DNA of 32,972 nt from the NCBI GenBank assembly GCA_016177925.1, contig JACOUH010000012.1, positions 1-32,972 of the forward strand, given 5' to 3'. Position 1 is the first letter of the stretch; each line of letters begins with the position of its first letter. Under the pieces are notes generated by a model. The model worked only from the letters and a program-made list of their open reading frames with translations. It did not search any database and had not been told where the DNA came from. Shown here one piece after another: positions 1 to 7,335 of the stretch. The stretch comes from Planctomycetota bacterium (GTDB lineage Bacteria; Planctomycetota; Planctomycetia; Gemmatales; Gemmataceae). The position numbers were made by a program, and so were the translations under genes.

Positions 1-1080
1 CTGGTCAACTTCTCTTCCAACGATTACCTGCACCTGGCTGCCGCCCCGCGCCTGGCACGGGCCGCCGCCCGCGCCGCCCGCCGCTACGGCTGCGGGGCCG
101 GAGCCTCGCCGCTGATCTCCGGCTTGCTGCCGCCGCTGCGTGCCCTGGAACGCGACCTCGCCCGTTGGGAGGGTACCGAGGCCGCGCTCGTCTTCGCCAG
201 CGGGTTCGCCGCCAACCTCGCCCTCGTCTCCACCCTCGCGGGCCGCGAGGACGCCATCTTCAGTGACGAGCTGAACCACGCCAGCCTGATCGACGGCTGC
301 CGGCTGTCGCGGGCGCGCATCCACGTCTTCCGCCACCGCGATGCCGGCCACCTCGCCGACCTGCTCCGCCGTGAGGGAACGCGCGCACGCCGCCGCCTGA
401 TCGTCAGCGATACCGTCTTCAGCATGGACGGCGACCTGGCGCCTCTCGGCGATCTCTACGACCTCGCCCGCCGCCACGATGCCCTGCTGCTTGTCGACGA
501 AGCCCACGCAACCGGTGTCCTGGGCGAGCACGGCCGCGGCGCCGCGGAACTGCTGCCGCCGCCGGCTGGCCTGGAAGAGATGGTCATCCGGATGGGCACA
601 CTGAGCAAGGCCCTCGGCGCCCAGGGCGGGTTCGTGTGCGGCTCGCGCCGGCTCGTCACCTGGCTCGTCAACCGTGCCCGTCCCTACATCTTCTCGACCG
701 CGCTCGCCCCACCGACGGCGGCGGCGGCTCGCGCGGCGGTCCGGATCGTCCAGGAAGAGCCCGAGCGACGGCAGGCTGTTCTTCTCCTGTCCGCCCGGCT
801 CCGCGAGGCACTTGCGGGCCTTGGCTTGTCCTCGGCGCGGCCCGCCTGTCCGATCCTTCCCGTCCTGGTCGGCGACGCGCACGAAGCCGTCCGCCTATCG
901 GCCGGGCTGGAGGAGCGCGGCTTGCTGGTCCCGGCGGTCCGTCCGCCGTCGGTGCCGGAGGGGACCGCCCGGCTGCGCGTCTCGCTGACCGCAGGTCATA
1001 CGGAGGAGGATGTCAATCGCCTGACGAGCGAACTGGCCCGGTGTGGATTGCGGCAACACGGACCGGAGCGTATGATGTAG
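1..1080 (+). CDS. bioF: 8-amino-7-oxononanoate synthase-like alpha-oxoamine synthase (5' end outside window)
   Basis: PLP-dependent fold-type I enzyme. The family condenses pimeloyl-CoA (or ACP) with L-alanine to give 8-amino-7-oxononanoate in biotin synthesis. The frame is open from base 1 and begins inside the conserved LVNFSSNDYL motif, so only the first few dozen codons are missing; the first in-frame TTG at 124 is not the real start. Counting from base 1, visible marks are SDELNHAS (His93, expected to stack on PLP), VDEAHATGVLGEHGRG (Asp166, His169) and TLSKALGAQGG (Lys203, the Schiff-base lysine). About 359 residues are present, close to a full enzyme of roughly 380-400. No other biotin gene is in the window, so a related alpha-oxoamine synthase (for example 2-amino-3-ketobutyrate CoA ligase) is possible, but the motifs fit BioF best. 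Confidence 0.85.
   Translation: MVNFSSNDYLHLAAAPRLARAAARAARRYGCGAGASPLISGLLPPLRALERDLARWEGTEAALVFASGFAANLALVSTLAGREDAIFSDELNHASLIDGCRLSRARIHVFRHRDAGHLADLLRREGTRARRRLIVSDTVFSMDGDLAPLGDLYDLARRHDALLLVDEAHATGVLGEHGRGAAELLPPPAGLEEMVIRMGTLSKALGAQGGFVCGSRRLVTWLVNRARPYIFSTALAPPTAAAARAAVRIVQEEPERRQAVLLLSARLREALAGLGLSSARPACPILPVLVGDAHEAVRLSAGLEERGLLVPAVRPPSVPEGTARLRVSLTAGHTEEDVNRLTSELARCGLRQHGPERMM
1048..1076 (+). promoter_or_regulatory. candidate sigma70-type promoter inside the 3' end of bioF
   Basis: TTGCGG (1048-1053) and TATGAT (1071-1076) are separated by 17 nt, 66 nt before the start of the MBL-fold gene. Seen by eye only; a GC-rich genome gives few such matches by chance. Confidence 0.4.
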
Positions 1081-1141
1081 CATTCGCTGATCTTTCCCAC
1101 CGAGCCGTCGCCGTCCGCCCAGCGGTGGAGGGGGTGATGCC

Positions 1142-2197
1142 ATGCCGACCGAGCCCGTCTTCACTGTCCGGTACTGGGGAATCACCGGCAGCTTTTGTAC
1201 GCCACTGCTGCCGGAACAGGTGACGGCCAAGGTCGTCGAGTCGATCGAGTACCTGGCGCGGCAGGGACGCCTGAATGGCCTCGGGCCGGTGCCGGGACTG
1301 CGCGAGGCGATCGAGCGCGAGGTGAGCCTGCTGCCGTTCCACCTGCGCTCGACCTACGGCGGGAACACGACGTGCGCTGAGGTGCGGACGCCCGATGCGC
1401 TGATCATCATCGACTGCGGCAGCGGCTATTGCGAACTGGGGCGGCTCCTGACGAAGCAGTGGAACGCCCCCGATTACAAGGGCGCGCGCGAGGCACACAT
1501 CCTCGTGACGCACCCGCACATGGATCACACCTTCGCGACGGCGTTCTTCGGCCCCTATTACGATCCGCGTAACCGCTTCACCATCTACGCCACGCCGCAG
1601 GTGATCGGCAGCTTCGAGGCCGTCTTCAACCCGGACTCGAAGCTGAGCAACACGTACTTTCCGCCGACCTTCGCCTTGCTGAAGGCGATCGAACGCTTCG
1701 AGCCCCTCCGCGCCGGCCAGGAGTTCCGCATCGGCTCGACGCGCATCAGCACCTTCCCGCTACGGCACCCCGGCGGCTGTATCGCCTTCAAACTGGAGCG
1801 GCACGGACGAAGTTGCGTGTTCGCCTCCGACCACGAGCAGCAGGAGGTGCCCGACCAGGGGCTCGCCGACTTCTCCCGCGGCGCCGACCTGCTGTATACC
1901 GAGGGGCAGTACACGCAGGCCGAGTACGACGGCACCAAGGCCTTGCCGGGCGAGGCGCTGATGCCGCGAAAGGGCTGGGGACACAGTCCGATCGAGGCGT
2001 GTGTCCGCACCGCCCTCGCCGCCGGGGTGCGTCGTCTGCACCTCGGGCATCGCGACCCGGCGCGCTCCGATGAGGACCTGGCGTGGCTGGAGCGTTTCGC
2101 CCGCCAGCTGGCTCGTGACGAGTTGTGCAGCGCCGGCCGCAACCCCGACTCCTGCCAGGTGGTCATCCCCCACGAGGGGCTGACGGTCGAGATTTGA
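1142..2197 (+). CDS. MBL-fold metallo-hydrolase, function unknown
   Basis: A 351-residue cytoplasmic protein of the metallo-beta-lactamase fold, in the group that starts with an RYWGITGS-like strand and has YGGNTTC. The metal-binding motif HPHMDH is at residues 124-129. Other conserved parts are FPLRHPGG, FASDHEQQ (the Asp/His metal ligand region) and GWGHSPIEACVRTALAAGVRRLHLGHRDP near the C-terminus. Compared with usual members there are about 50 extra residues between the first strand and the YGGNT segment (residues 15-65). The start follows a GGAGGGG run at 1127-1133. The substrate cannot be told from sequence; RNase Z-like, phosphodiesterase-like and other hydrolases share this layout. 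It lies 61 nt after bioF, with a candidate promoter overlapping the bioF end. Confidence 0.85.
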   Translation: MPTEPVFTVRYWGITGSFCTPLLPEQVTAKVVESIEYLARQGRLNGLGPVPGLREAIEREVSLLPFHLRSTYGGNTTCAEVRTPDALIIIDCGSGYCELGRLLTKQWNAPDYKGAREAHILVTHPHMDHTFATAFFGPYYDPRNRFTIYATPQVIGSFEAVFNPDSKLSNTYFPPTFALLKAIERFEPLRAGQEFRIGSTRISTFPLRHPGGCIAFKLERHGRSCVFASDHEQQEVPDQGLADFSRGADLLYTEGQYTQAEYDGTKALPGEALMPRKGWGHSPIEACVRTALAAGVRRLHLGHRDPARSDEDLAWLERFARQLARDELCSAGRNPDSCQVVIPHEGLTVEI

Positions 2198-2225
2198 TCC
2201 ACCGATCTCACCGCGCCGGCCCCCG

Positions 2226-2306
2226 CCGCTTGCGGCTTGGCGTTCGGGTCGCCCGACGAGGGATTCCTCCTCCTGTCAGGTGGCGCGAACGCTAAGCCGC
2301 AAGCGG
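2226..2306. repeat. inverted repeat, family B (21-bp arms)
   Basis: Arms at 2226-2246 and 2286-2306 are reverse complements with one mismatch; they hold CCGCTTGCGGCTT and AAGCCGCAAGCGG. The 39-bp centre is not palindromic. The outer end of each arm is itself a short palindrome (CCGC-TT-GCGG). The element begins 29 nt after the stop of the MBL gene and ends 42 nt before the proB start. Only this copy was seen in the window. Confidence 0.8.
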
Positions 2307-2347
2307 GGGGCTCCGTTGCGCGGCTCGCTCGGAGAAGACAACGTCTT

Positions 2348-3484
2348 ATGATCGATCCGGTTCGACAGGAAGTCATCGCGCTGGCCCACACGGTCGTCGT
2401 CAAGGTGGGGACGAATGTCCTCACGGACGATGCGGGCACACTGTCTCGGCAGCGCTTGCAGTCCCTGGCCGACCAACTGCAGCGCATCCGGGCGATGGGC
2501 AAACGTGTCGCCCTGGTCAGCTCGGGAGCGATCGGCGCCGGCATGGGACGCCTGAACCTGCCACGCCGGCCGACCGATCTGCGTCATCTTCAAGCCTGTG
2601 CCGCCATCGGCCAGAGCCTGCTGATGCGCGCCTACGAGGAGTGCCTCGCTCGCTACGACGTCCCGACCGCCCAGCTGCTGCTGACTGCCGGCGACTTCGA
2701 TAGCCGGGCCCGCTACCTCAACGCCCGCAACACGCTGCTTTCGCTGTTCGAGTGGGGCTGCCTGCCGATCATCAACGAGAACGACACGGTCAGCGTCGCC
2801 GAGATCCGCTTCGGCGATAATGACCACCTGGCGGCGATGGTCACCAACCTGCTGCAGGCGCCCCTGCTCGTCCTGCTGACCTCGGTCGACGGGCTGTACG
2901 CTACCGATCCAAGCGGCGACCCCGGCGGCCGGCCGCTGACGACCGTGCCGGAAATCGACGCCCGCATCCTCGACATGGCCGGCTCGAGCAAGACGTCGCT
3001 CGGCTCGGGCGGCATGCGGAGCAAGCTGCGGGCCGCTCGCCTTGCCACCGCCGCCGGCGAGTCGGTGCTAGTGGCCAACGGCAATATCCCGGATATTCTC
3101 GACCTTCTATTTGCAGCTAAGCCGGTCGGCACGCTGTTCCTGCCGCACGGCGGAACGGTGCCGGCGTGGAAGCGCTGGCTCGGCTACACCGCCCGGCCTC
3201 GAGGACGTCTCGTCGTCGACGCCGGCGCCCGCCAAGCCGTCGAGCGCGGCGGGCGCAGCCTGCTGCCGATTGGCGTCGTCCGCGTTGCCGGCACCTTCAG
3301 CAAGGGCGACGTCGTCGCCCTGTGCGACGCGGAGGGAACGGAGTTCGCGCGCGGGCTGAGCAATTATTCCTCGGCCGACGCCGAGCGCCTCCGTGGACTG
3401 CGGACCGAGCAGATCGCCGAGGTGCTGGGCGCTCTGCCCTATGAAGAAGTCGTCCATCGTGATAATCTGGTAGTTGTGGTCTAA
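2348..3484 (+). CDS. proB: glutamate 5-kinase
   Basis: Catalyses ATP + L-glutamate to L-glutamyl 5-phosphate, the first step of proline synthesis. The amino-acid kinase domain has VVVKVGTNVLTDD (Lys19, phosphate binding), SSGAIGAGMGRL, and INENDTVS at about 142-149 (glutamate binding), followed by GSGGMRSKLRAARLA. A C-terminal PUA domain starts near residue 279. The ATG at 2348 gives 378 residues, the usual size, and places the first strand right after the start. The reading frame stays open upstream to a TTG at 2237, but that stretch runs through the family B repeat and is not conserved-looking. proA is not in the window. The stop codon is followed with no gap by a family A palindrome. Confidence 0.95.
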   Translation: MIDPVRQEVIALAHTVVVKVGTNVLTDDAGTLSRQRLQSLADQLQRIRAMGKRVALVSSGAIGAGMGRLNLPRRPTDLRHLQACAAIGQSLLMRAYEECLARYDVPTAQLLLTAGDFDSRARYLNARNTLLSLFEWGCLPIINENDTVSVAEIRFGDNDHLAAMVTNLLQAPLLVLLTSVDGLYATDPSGDPGGRPLTTVPEIDARILDMAGSSKTSLGSGGMRSKLRAARLATAAGESVLVANGNIPDILDLLFAAKPVGTLFLPHGGTVPAWKRWLGYTARPRGRLVVDAGARQAVERGGRSLLPIGVVRVAGTFSKGDVVALCDAEGTEFARGLSNYSSADAERLRGLRTEQIAEVLGALPYEEVVHRDNLVVVV

Positions 3485-3556
3485 CTGCGGCGAGCGGGGG
3501 GTGTGAACCCCCCGGTGCGGATTGACCGGGGGGTTCACACCCCCCGCTCGCCGCAG
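3485..3556. repeat. palindromic element, family A, copy 1
   Basis: Perfect 32-bp arms at 3485-3516 and 3525-3556 with an 8-nt loop. The arm core is GGCGAGC, then a GGGGGGT/ACCCCCC 7-bp hairpin with loop GTGA, then GGT. The left arm starts at the base right after the proB TAA. No T-run follows on either side, so it is not a textbook intrinsic terminator, though it may still stop or stabilise transcripts. Confidence 0.95.
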
Positions 3557-3645
3557 TCACGCCGGAATCGGTTAGGGATTGAACGTTGCCTCGTCAGTTT
3601 GTTAGACCTTCGAGGCGTCTCCCCCCTGGCTGCGGGTGCGGGTAG

Positions 3646-4206
3646 ATGACAAAGGGACATGTAAACGCGGGTTCACCTGCGGCGGACTCCTTGCGGGCCG
3701 AGTTTGAGGCCCTGTACCAGCGGTACAGCCGGGAGGTCTGGGCGCTCGCGTATGCGCGCTGGATGAACGCTGACACGGCGCTCGACATCGCGCAGGAAGC
3801 GTTTCTTCGATTGTGGAAGCAGTGGGAGGCGGGGGAAAAGATCCTGAATCCGCGGGCCTGGCTGATCCGCGTTGCCCGCAACCTGGCGGAGGACCATGCC
3901 AAGAGTGCTTTCCGACGCAACGGGACGCACCCGCCGCAGACGATGAACGGAGTGCAGGCCCACGACCCGCTGCCCCTGGAACGGCTGGAACGAGAGGAAA
4001 CCTTCGCCCAGTTGCGGCATATACTCGATCAGATGCCGAAGGGGGATAGGGAGATCCTGACCTTTCGATATGCCCTGGACTACGACACCGACGAGATTGC
4101 ACGACTGCTGTCCATCAACCCAACGGCGGTCCACATGCGGCTCAGTCGGGCGCGCCAGCGGCTAGCAGAACGTCTCAAGGCTCAAGGAGTGGTGCAGCCG
4201 CCCTGA
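3646..4206 (+). CDS. ECF-type RNA polymerase sigma factor
   Basis: A 186-residue sigma-70 family protein with only regions 2 and 4, typical of extracytoplasmic-function sigma factors. Region 2 spans about residues 17-85 (FEALYQRYSREVWALAYARW, then DIAQEAFLRLWKQW, then NPRAWLIRVARNLAEDHAK). Region 4 spans about 120-178 (LDQMPKGDREILTFRYALD, then DEIARLLSINPTAVHMRLSRARQRLAERL, the helix-turn-helix that reads the -35 element). The next gene, 66 nt downstream, is a one-pass membrane protein that fits an anti-sigma factor, so the pair probably responds to an envelope signal. TTGAAC at 3579 with TTAGAC 17 nt later is a weak housekeeping-type promoter guess. Confidence 0.9.
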   Translation: MTKGHVNAGSPAADSLRAEFEALYQRYSREVWALAYARWMNADTALDIAQEAFLRLWKQWEAGEKILNPRAWLIRVARNLAEDHAKSAFRRNGTHPPQTMNGVQAHDPLPLERLEREETFAQLRHILDQMPKGDREILTFRYALDYDTDEIARLLSINPTAVHMRLSRARQRLAERLKAQGVVQPP

Positions 4207-4272
4207 ACGTTCGTTGACTGTAACCAGAAAAACGAAAGTGAGCACACTCGAGCACGGAGACGGAATCAACTC

Positions 4273-4701
4273 ATGCGTATCGTCGAACCTCCTTCGCTTG
4301 ACTCTCCCTGGCGGGGGCGCCACGGGGACGACGTCGACTGGCTGCTGTCGGACTTCTTCCGCGCCGAGCTGCCGAAGCCGTGGCCGGCGGCGCCAGTCCC
4401 CGACGAGCAGCCACGGTCCTTGCCCCTGTCCCCCCGCAAGCCGGCCCGGCGCTGGTCCGCGTCGCGCAGTCGCTTCGCCCTCGCCGCATCGGTCGCCCTG
4501 TTGCTGATCGGCGGCTGGTTCCTGTCGGGCAAGTTTGCTGACGTTTCGGAGTTGGGTGGCTCGTTCACCCGGCCCATCGCGGACACCGATCAAGGACACC
4601 CCAGGAAGAACATCAAGGAAGACGGCATCCGCACCAGAGAGCGAATCATCCTCGACAAGAATGGACAGACCGGGTTCCAGGTGGAACTGGACCTGCCCTG
4701 A
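4273..4701 (+). CDS. one-pass membrane protein, probable anti-sigma factor
   Basis: A 142-residue protein with no recognised family. The cytoplasmic N-terminal part (about 1-68) is charged and proline-rich and contains DDVDWLLSDFFRAELP, a short helix-like segment. One membrane span follows at about 70-86 (FALAASVALLLIGGWFL), then a polar outside part ending at VELDLP. Its place right after the ECF sigma gene and its topology (short cytoplasmic region, single span, small periplasmic part) match anti-sigma factors. No ZAS zinc motif (HxxxCxxC) is seen, so the assignment rests on context and topology only. Confidence 0.6.
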   Translation: MRIVEPPSLDSPWRGRHGDDVDWLLSDFFRAELPKPWPAAPVPDEQPRSLPLSPRKPARRWSASRSRFALAASVALLLIGGWFLSGKFADVSELGGSFTRPIADTDQGHPRKNIKEDGIRTRERIILDKNGQTGFQVELDLP

Positions 4702-4735
4702 GCGGCGTTTCGCTGTGGTTCGAGGTGTGAACCTG

Positions 4736-5446
4736 ATGAAGTGTTGTGCCGGCCTTCTGCTCCTGCTTCTTCTTGCGGTCCCCTTCGTGGGGGCACACCA
4801 GAACCAACCCGGGGCACCCGCGCCAGCGGGTCGGGCAGAGGAGAAGGGCACCTATCTGGGTGTCCTTTTCTGTCCCATACCCGACGCTGTCCTCGACCAT
4901 CTGCCGCAGTTGCCGCGCGAGGGCGGCGTCATGGTCACGCATGTCCTGCCCCGCTCGCCTGCCGACAAGGCCGGCCTGCGTCGCCACGACCTCCTCCTCC
5001 GCTATGACGACGAGAAGATCCGTAGTGGCGACCATCTGGCCCGGCTGATTCGCGCCAGCAAGAACGAGCAGGAGGTGAGCCTGCTGCTGTTGCGTGCGGG
5101 CCGCGAGTTGAAGGTGCCGGTGCGGCTGGGGATGGGGCCGGTGTTGCAGATCGCCGGCGAGGTTCGCAAGGAACCGCCGGGCGTGGCGAAGCCCGGCGGC
5201 CCCGCCGCGGTCAGCGTCACCGCCGTGCCGATGGACGGCAACCTCCTCAAGGTGACGTTCGAGTATTCCGACGCGGGCAAGTTCCGCACCGTCACCTGTT
5301 CCGGCAACGCCGAACAGATCGACAGTCAGATCCAGAGGCTTCCCGTCAAGGTGCAGACGCTCGCCCGCCTTGCTGTCAAGCGCCTGCGCGATCTCGACTT
5401 GCAGAAGGGCCCGAGCCCGTCCTCCAGCCCGTCCCGCTCCCGCTGA
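4736..5446 (+). CDS. exported PDZ-domain protein
   Basis: A 236-residue protein with a signal peptide (MKCCAGLLLLLLLAVPFVGA). A PDZ domain at about 38-132 starts at GTYLGVLF and includes VMVTHVLPRSPADKAGLRRHD, the usual 'SPA.KAGL...D' segment before the peptide-binding groove. A C-terminal part with strands follows (LLKVTFEYSDAGKFRTVTCSG), then a basic helix and a serine-rich end. No protease domain is attached. The ATG at 4736 was chosen because GAGGTG lies 8 nt upstream and the signal peptide starts there; the frame is open from 4535 through the previous gene. It follows the sigma/anti-sigma pair by 34 nt, so it could sense or present peptides for that pair, as PDZ and RseB-like parts do elsewhere. 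That role is inference. Confidence 0.8.
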   Translation: MKCCAGLLLLLLLAVPFVGAHQNQPGAPAPAGRAEEKGTYLGVLFCPIPDAVLDHLPQLPREGGVMVTHVLPRSPADKAGLRRHDLLLRYDDEKIRSGDHLARLIRASKNEQEVSLLLLRAGRELKVPVRLGMGPVLQIAGEVRKEPPGVAKPGGPAAVSVTAVPMDGNLLKVTFEYSDAGKFRTVTCSGNAEQIDSQIQRLPVKVQTLARLAVKRLRDLDLQKGPSPSSSPSRSR

Positions 5447-5550
5447 GACGACCCCTCGCAAGTTTTCCTAAGTTGTCAGGTGGACCACGCGCTTCGACAA
5501 CAATTCATTCAAATAGACAGGGCAAAGGAGAGGGCAAGAGGGACCTCCCA

Positions 5551-5559
5551 TGCTACAAT
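5551..5559 (+). promoter_or_regulatory. candidate extended -10 promoter element
   Basis: TGCTACAAT fits the extended -10 pattern TGnTATAAT, in an A/T-richer stretch 69 nt before the start of the next gene. No good -35 is seen. Confidence 0.3.
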
Positions 5560-5628
5560 TAGGGAGAGAGTCAGTCCGCTCCGGCACTGGCCGGGAGCCT
5601 ACTCCTGCCCCACCCGTGAGGTCCGGCT

Positions 5629-7134
5629 ATGTCGCCTCTCAGTTGGATGCTCGGCCTCGCTCTGGTCCTTCTGGACCCGGACGAAGTGAAGCTCGAAGCT
5701 CCGGTGATTGCCTCTGTCTGGGAAGCAGCCAAGGAGCAGTCTTCCCGGCCGCTCCCCGAGGTCATTTACGTGGCCCGGGTGCCCCTCAAGGTACAGGTGC
5801 TCGGGCTGGAGTTGAAGGATGAGGTCAAGATCTACCTGGACGACAACCAACGGCCTGACCTCCTCAATGGAATGAAGAAGCACGAGAAAGAAGGGGTGGT
5901 GCTCCAACTGAGAGGCCTCCCCGCCAAAAAACCAATCGTCTCACAAGAACTGAAGATCAGCTATACGCGCGGCAAGCAACCGAGTAAAGCCTCAAACGCT
6001 GTCAAAATAAAGGTTGTCTATCCGGCGCCGCCGGGCATCCTGGGCGTATCGGACGAGGCGGGGGAGGACTTTCGGCCGCTCAACGAGGCCCGCAAGTTCA
6101 CCGTGCGTAACAACAAGGTCTGGCTGAAGATCGATGAGCCCGGGGGTGGGGACGTCAAGGCGCGCATCGGCGGCCGAGTCCTTCCGGGGGTGACGCCCAA
6201 GCAGGGCGTCATCACGATCGACTGCTCGACCTGGCATCCGGCCGTCTATCAGTTGACTGTGAGCGTCGTGGACGAGGGGTACGAGAGCGACGACAGCACG
6301 CCCGTGTGGATCGATTACGCGCCCTCGCGGATTCCTGCCGTCCCCAAAAAGAAACCGAAAAAGGAGGAGATGCCGGACACAACGCGGGGACACCGGCCGG
6401 AAGAGCAGATCGAGGCGGCCCTCCCTCCACCCCCGGCCCCGCCGCGGGCGATACCGGTCCACTTCCGCAAGCGGACCGACGAGTCGTTCAACCTTCTCCC
6501 CCTCGTCCAGGAGGTTCCCGCCCCGAAGCAGGGCGAGGGGGCGTACCCGGATGGCACAACCCCTTCTCCGCGGCTTCCGCCGTCCCTGGCGTTCGAGGCC
6601 TTCTTGCGCGGCCTTCCCCTCTACGACGCCCGCTTCGACGCGCCGGCCCACTTTCCGCTGCCGCAATTCGGCCTCCTTGGCGAGCGCCTCGATGGCGACG
6701 GGGCGATGATTTACGAGGGCATGCACTTCGTCGCCACCCCCGATGGACAGTACGAGGTGAGCTTCACCGTTTCGGTGCCGTCCATGCCGGTGACGCTGCG
6801 CATCCAATTGTTCGTTACCGATCCGCGAGGAAGGACGTTCTCACTGACACTGCCCCCCGTCGCGCTGGCACCCGACCCGAACTTCGCGGGCAATTACGTT
6901 GGCCGCTCCTTCCAGGTCCGCCACGCCGGCCACTCCCGCCTCATCGCCCTGGCCTTCCCCGGCCTCTGCGACTGCACGCTGTCGCGCCAGGGGACGGCTC
7001 GCTTCGGCAGCTGGCCGGACGGGATCAACACGTTCGGCCTGTTCCGCCCGTCGATCGTGGTGACAACGGACACGGCGACGGCACCGATCGCGGCCCCGCC
7101 GTCAGACACAACGATGGGTGGGACAGCGCCCTGA
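5629..7134 (+). CDS. exported protein with Ig-like segments, function unknown
   Basis: A 501-residue protein. A short hydrophobic N-terminus (MSPLSWMLGLALVLL) may be a signal peptide. Three parts can be seen: strand-rich segments at about 50-230, where a segment ending KIKVVYPAPPGILGV leads into an Ig-like sandwich ending YQLTVSVVDEGYESDDSTPVWIDYAP; a linker of Lys/Pro/Glu at about 238-285 (VPKKKPKKEEMP and a run of prolines); and a second globular part at about 310-475 with beta-type repeats (VSFTVSVPSMPVTLRIQLFV). It has two cysteines close together (GLCDCTLS). The style resembles the Ig-like half of the giant protein 200 nt downstream, which suggests that they work on the same structure. 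The first 400 bases of the gene are richer in A/T than the rest. Confidence 0.7.
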   Translation: MSPLSWMLGLALVLLDPDEVKLEAPVIASVWEAAKEQSSRPLPEVIYVARVPLKVQVLGLELKDEVKIYLDDNQRPDLLNGMKKHEKEGVVLQLRGLPAKKPIVSQELKISYTRGKQPSKASNAVKIKVVYPAPPGILGVSDEAGEDFRPLNEARKFTVRNNKVWLKIDEPGGGDVKARIGGRVLPGVTPKQGVITIDCSTWHPAVYQLTVSVVDEGYESDDSTPVWIDYAPSRIPAVPKKKPKKEEMPDTTRGHRPEEQIEAALPPPPAPPRAIPVHFRKRTDESFNLLPLVQEVPAPKQGEGAYPDGTTPSPRLPPSLAFEAFLRGLPLYDARFDAPAHFPLPQFGLLGERLDGDGAMIYEGMHFVATPDGQYEVSFTVSVPSMPVTLRIQLFVTDPRGRTFSLTLPPVALAPDPNFAGNYVGRSFQVRHAGHSRLIALAFPGLCDCTLSRQGTARFGSWPDGINTFGLFRPSIVVTTDTATAPIAAPPSDTTMGGTAP

Positions 7135-7335
7135 CCGCCCGAGTTTCCCTTTTCAGCGGGCCTATTCCCTCTCCGCTTGCGCCCCTCCCGTTCCCCCATC
7201 AGGGACTCCCGGAACACTCCTGAATTGTTTCTCTAAAGCGGTCGATAATCATCTCAAGTCCACACATCCTTTCAATTAGCACCGCCGGGCCGGCAAAGAG
7301 GCCGTTGATCCGTCACGTCCTTACGGGGTCGGGTG

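Noticed and set aside
4535..4735. Longer start for the PDZ gene
   Set aside because: The extension overlaps the anti-sigma gene and would bury the signal peptide; GAGGTG before 4736 supports the shorter form.
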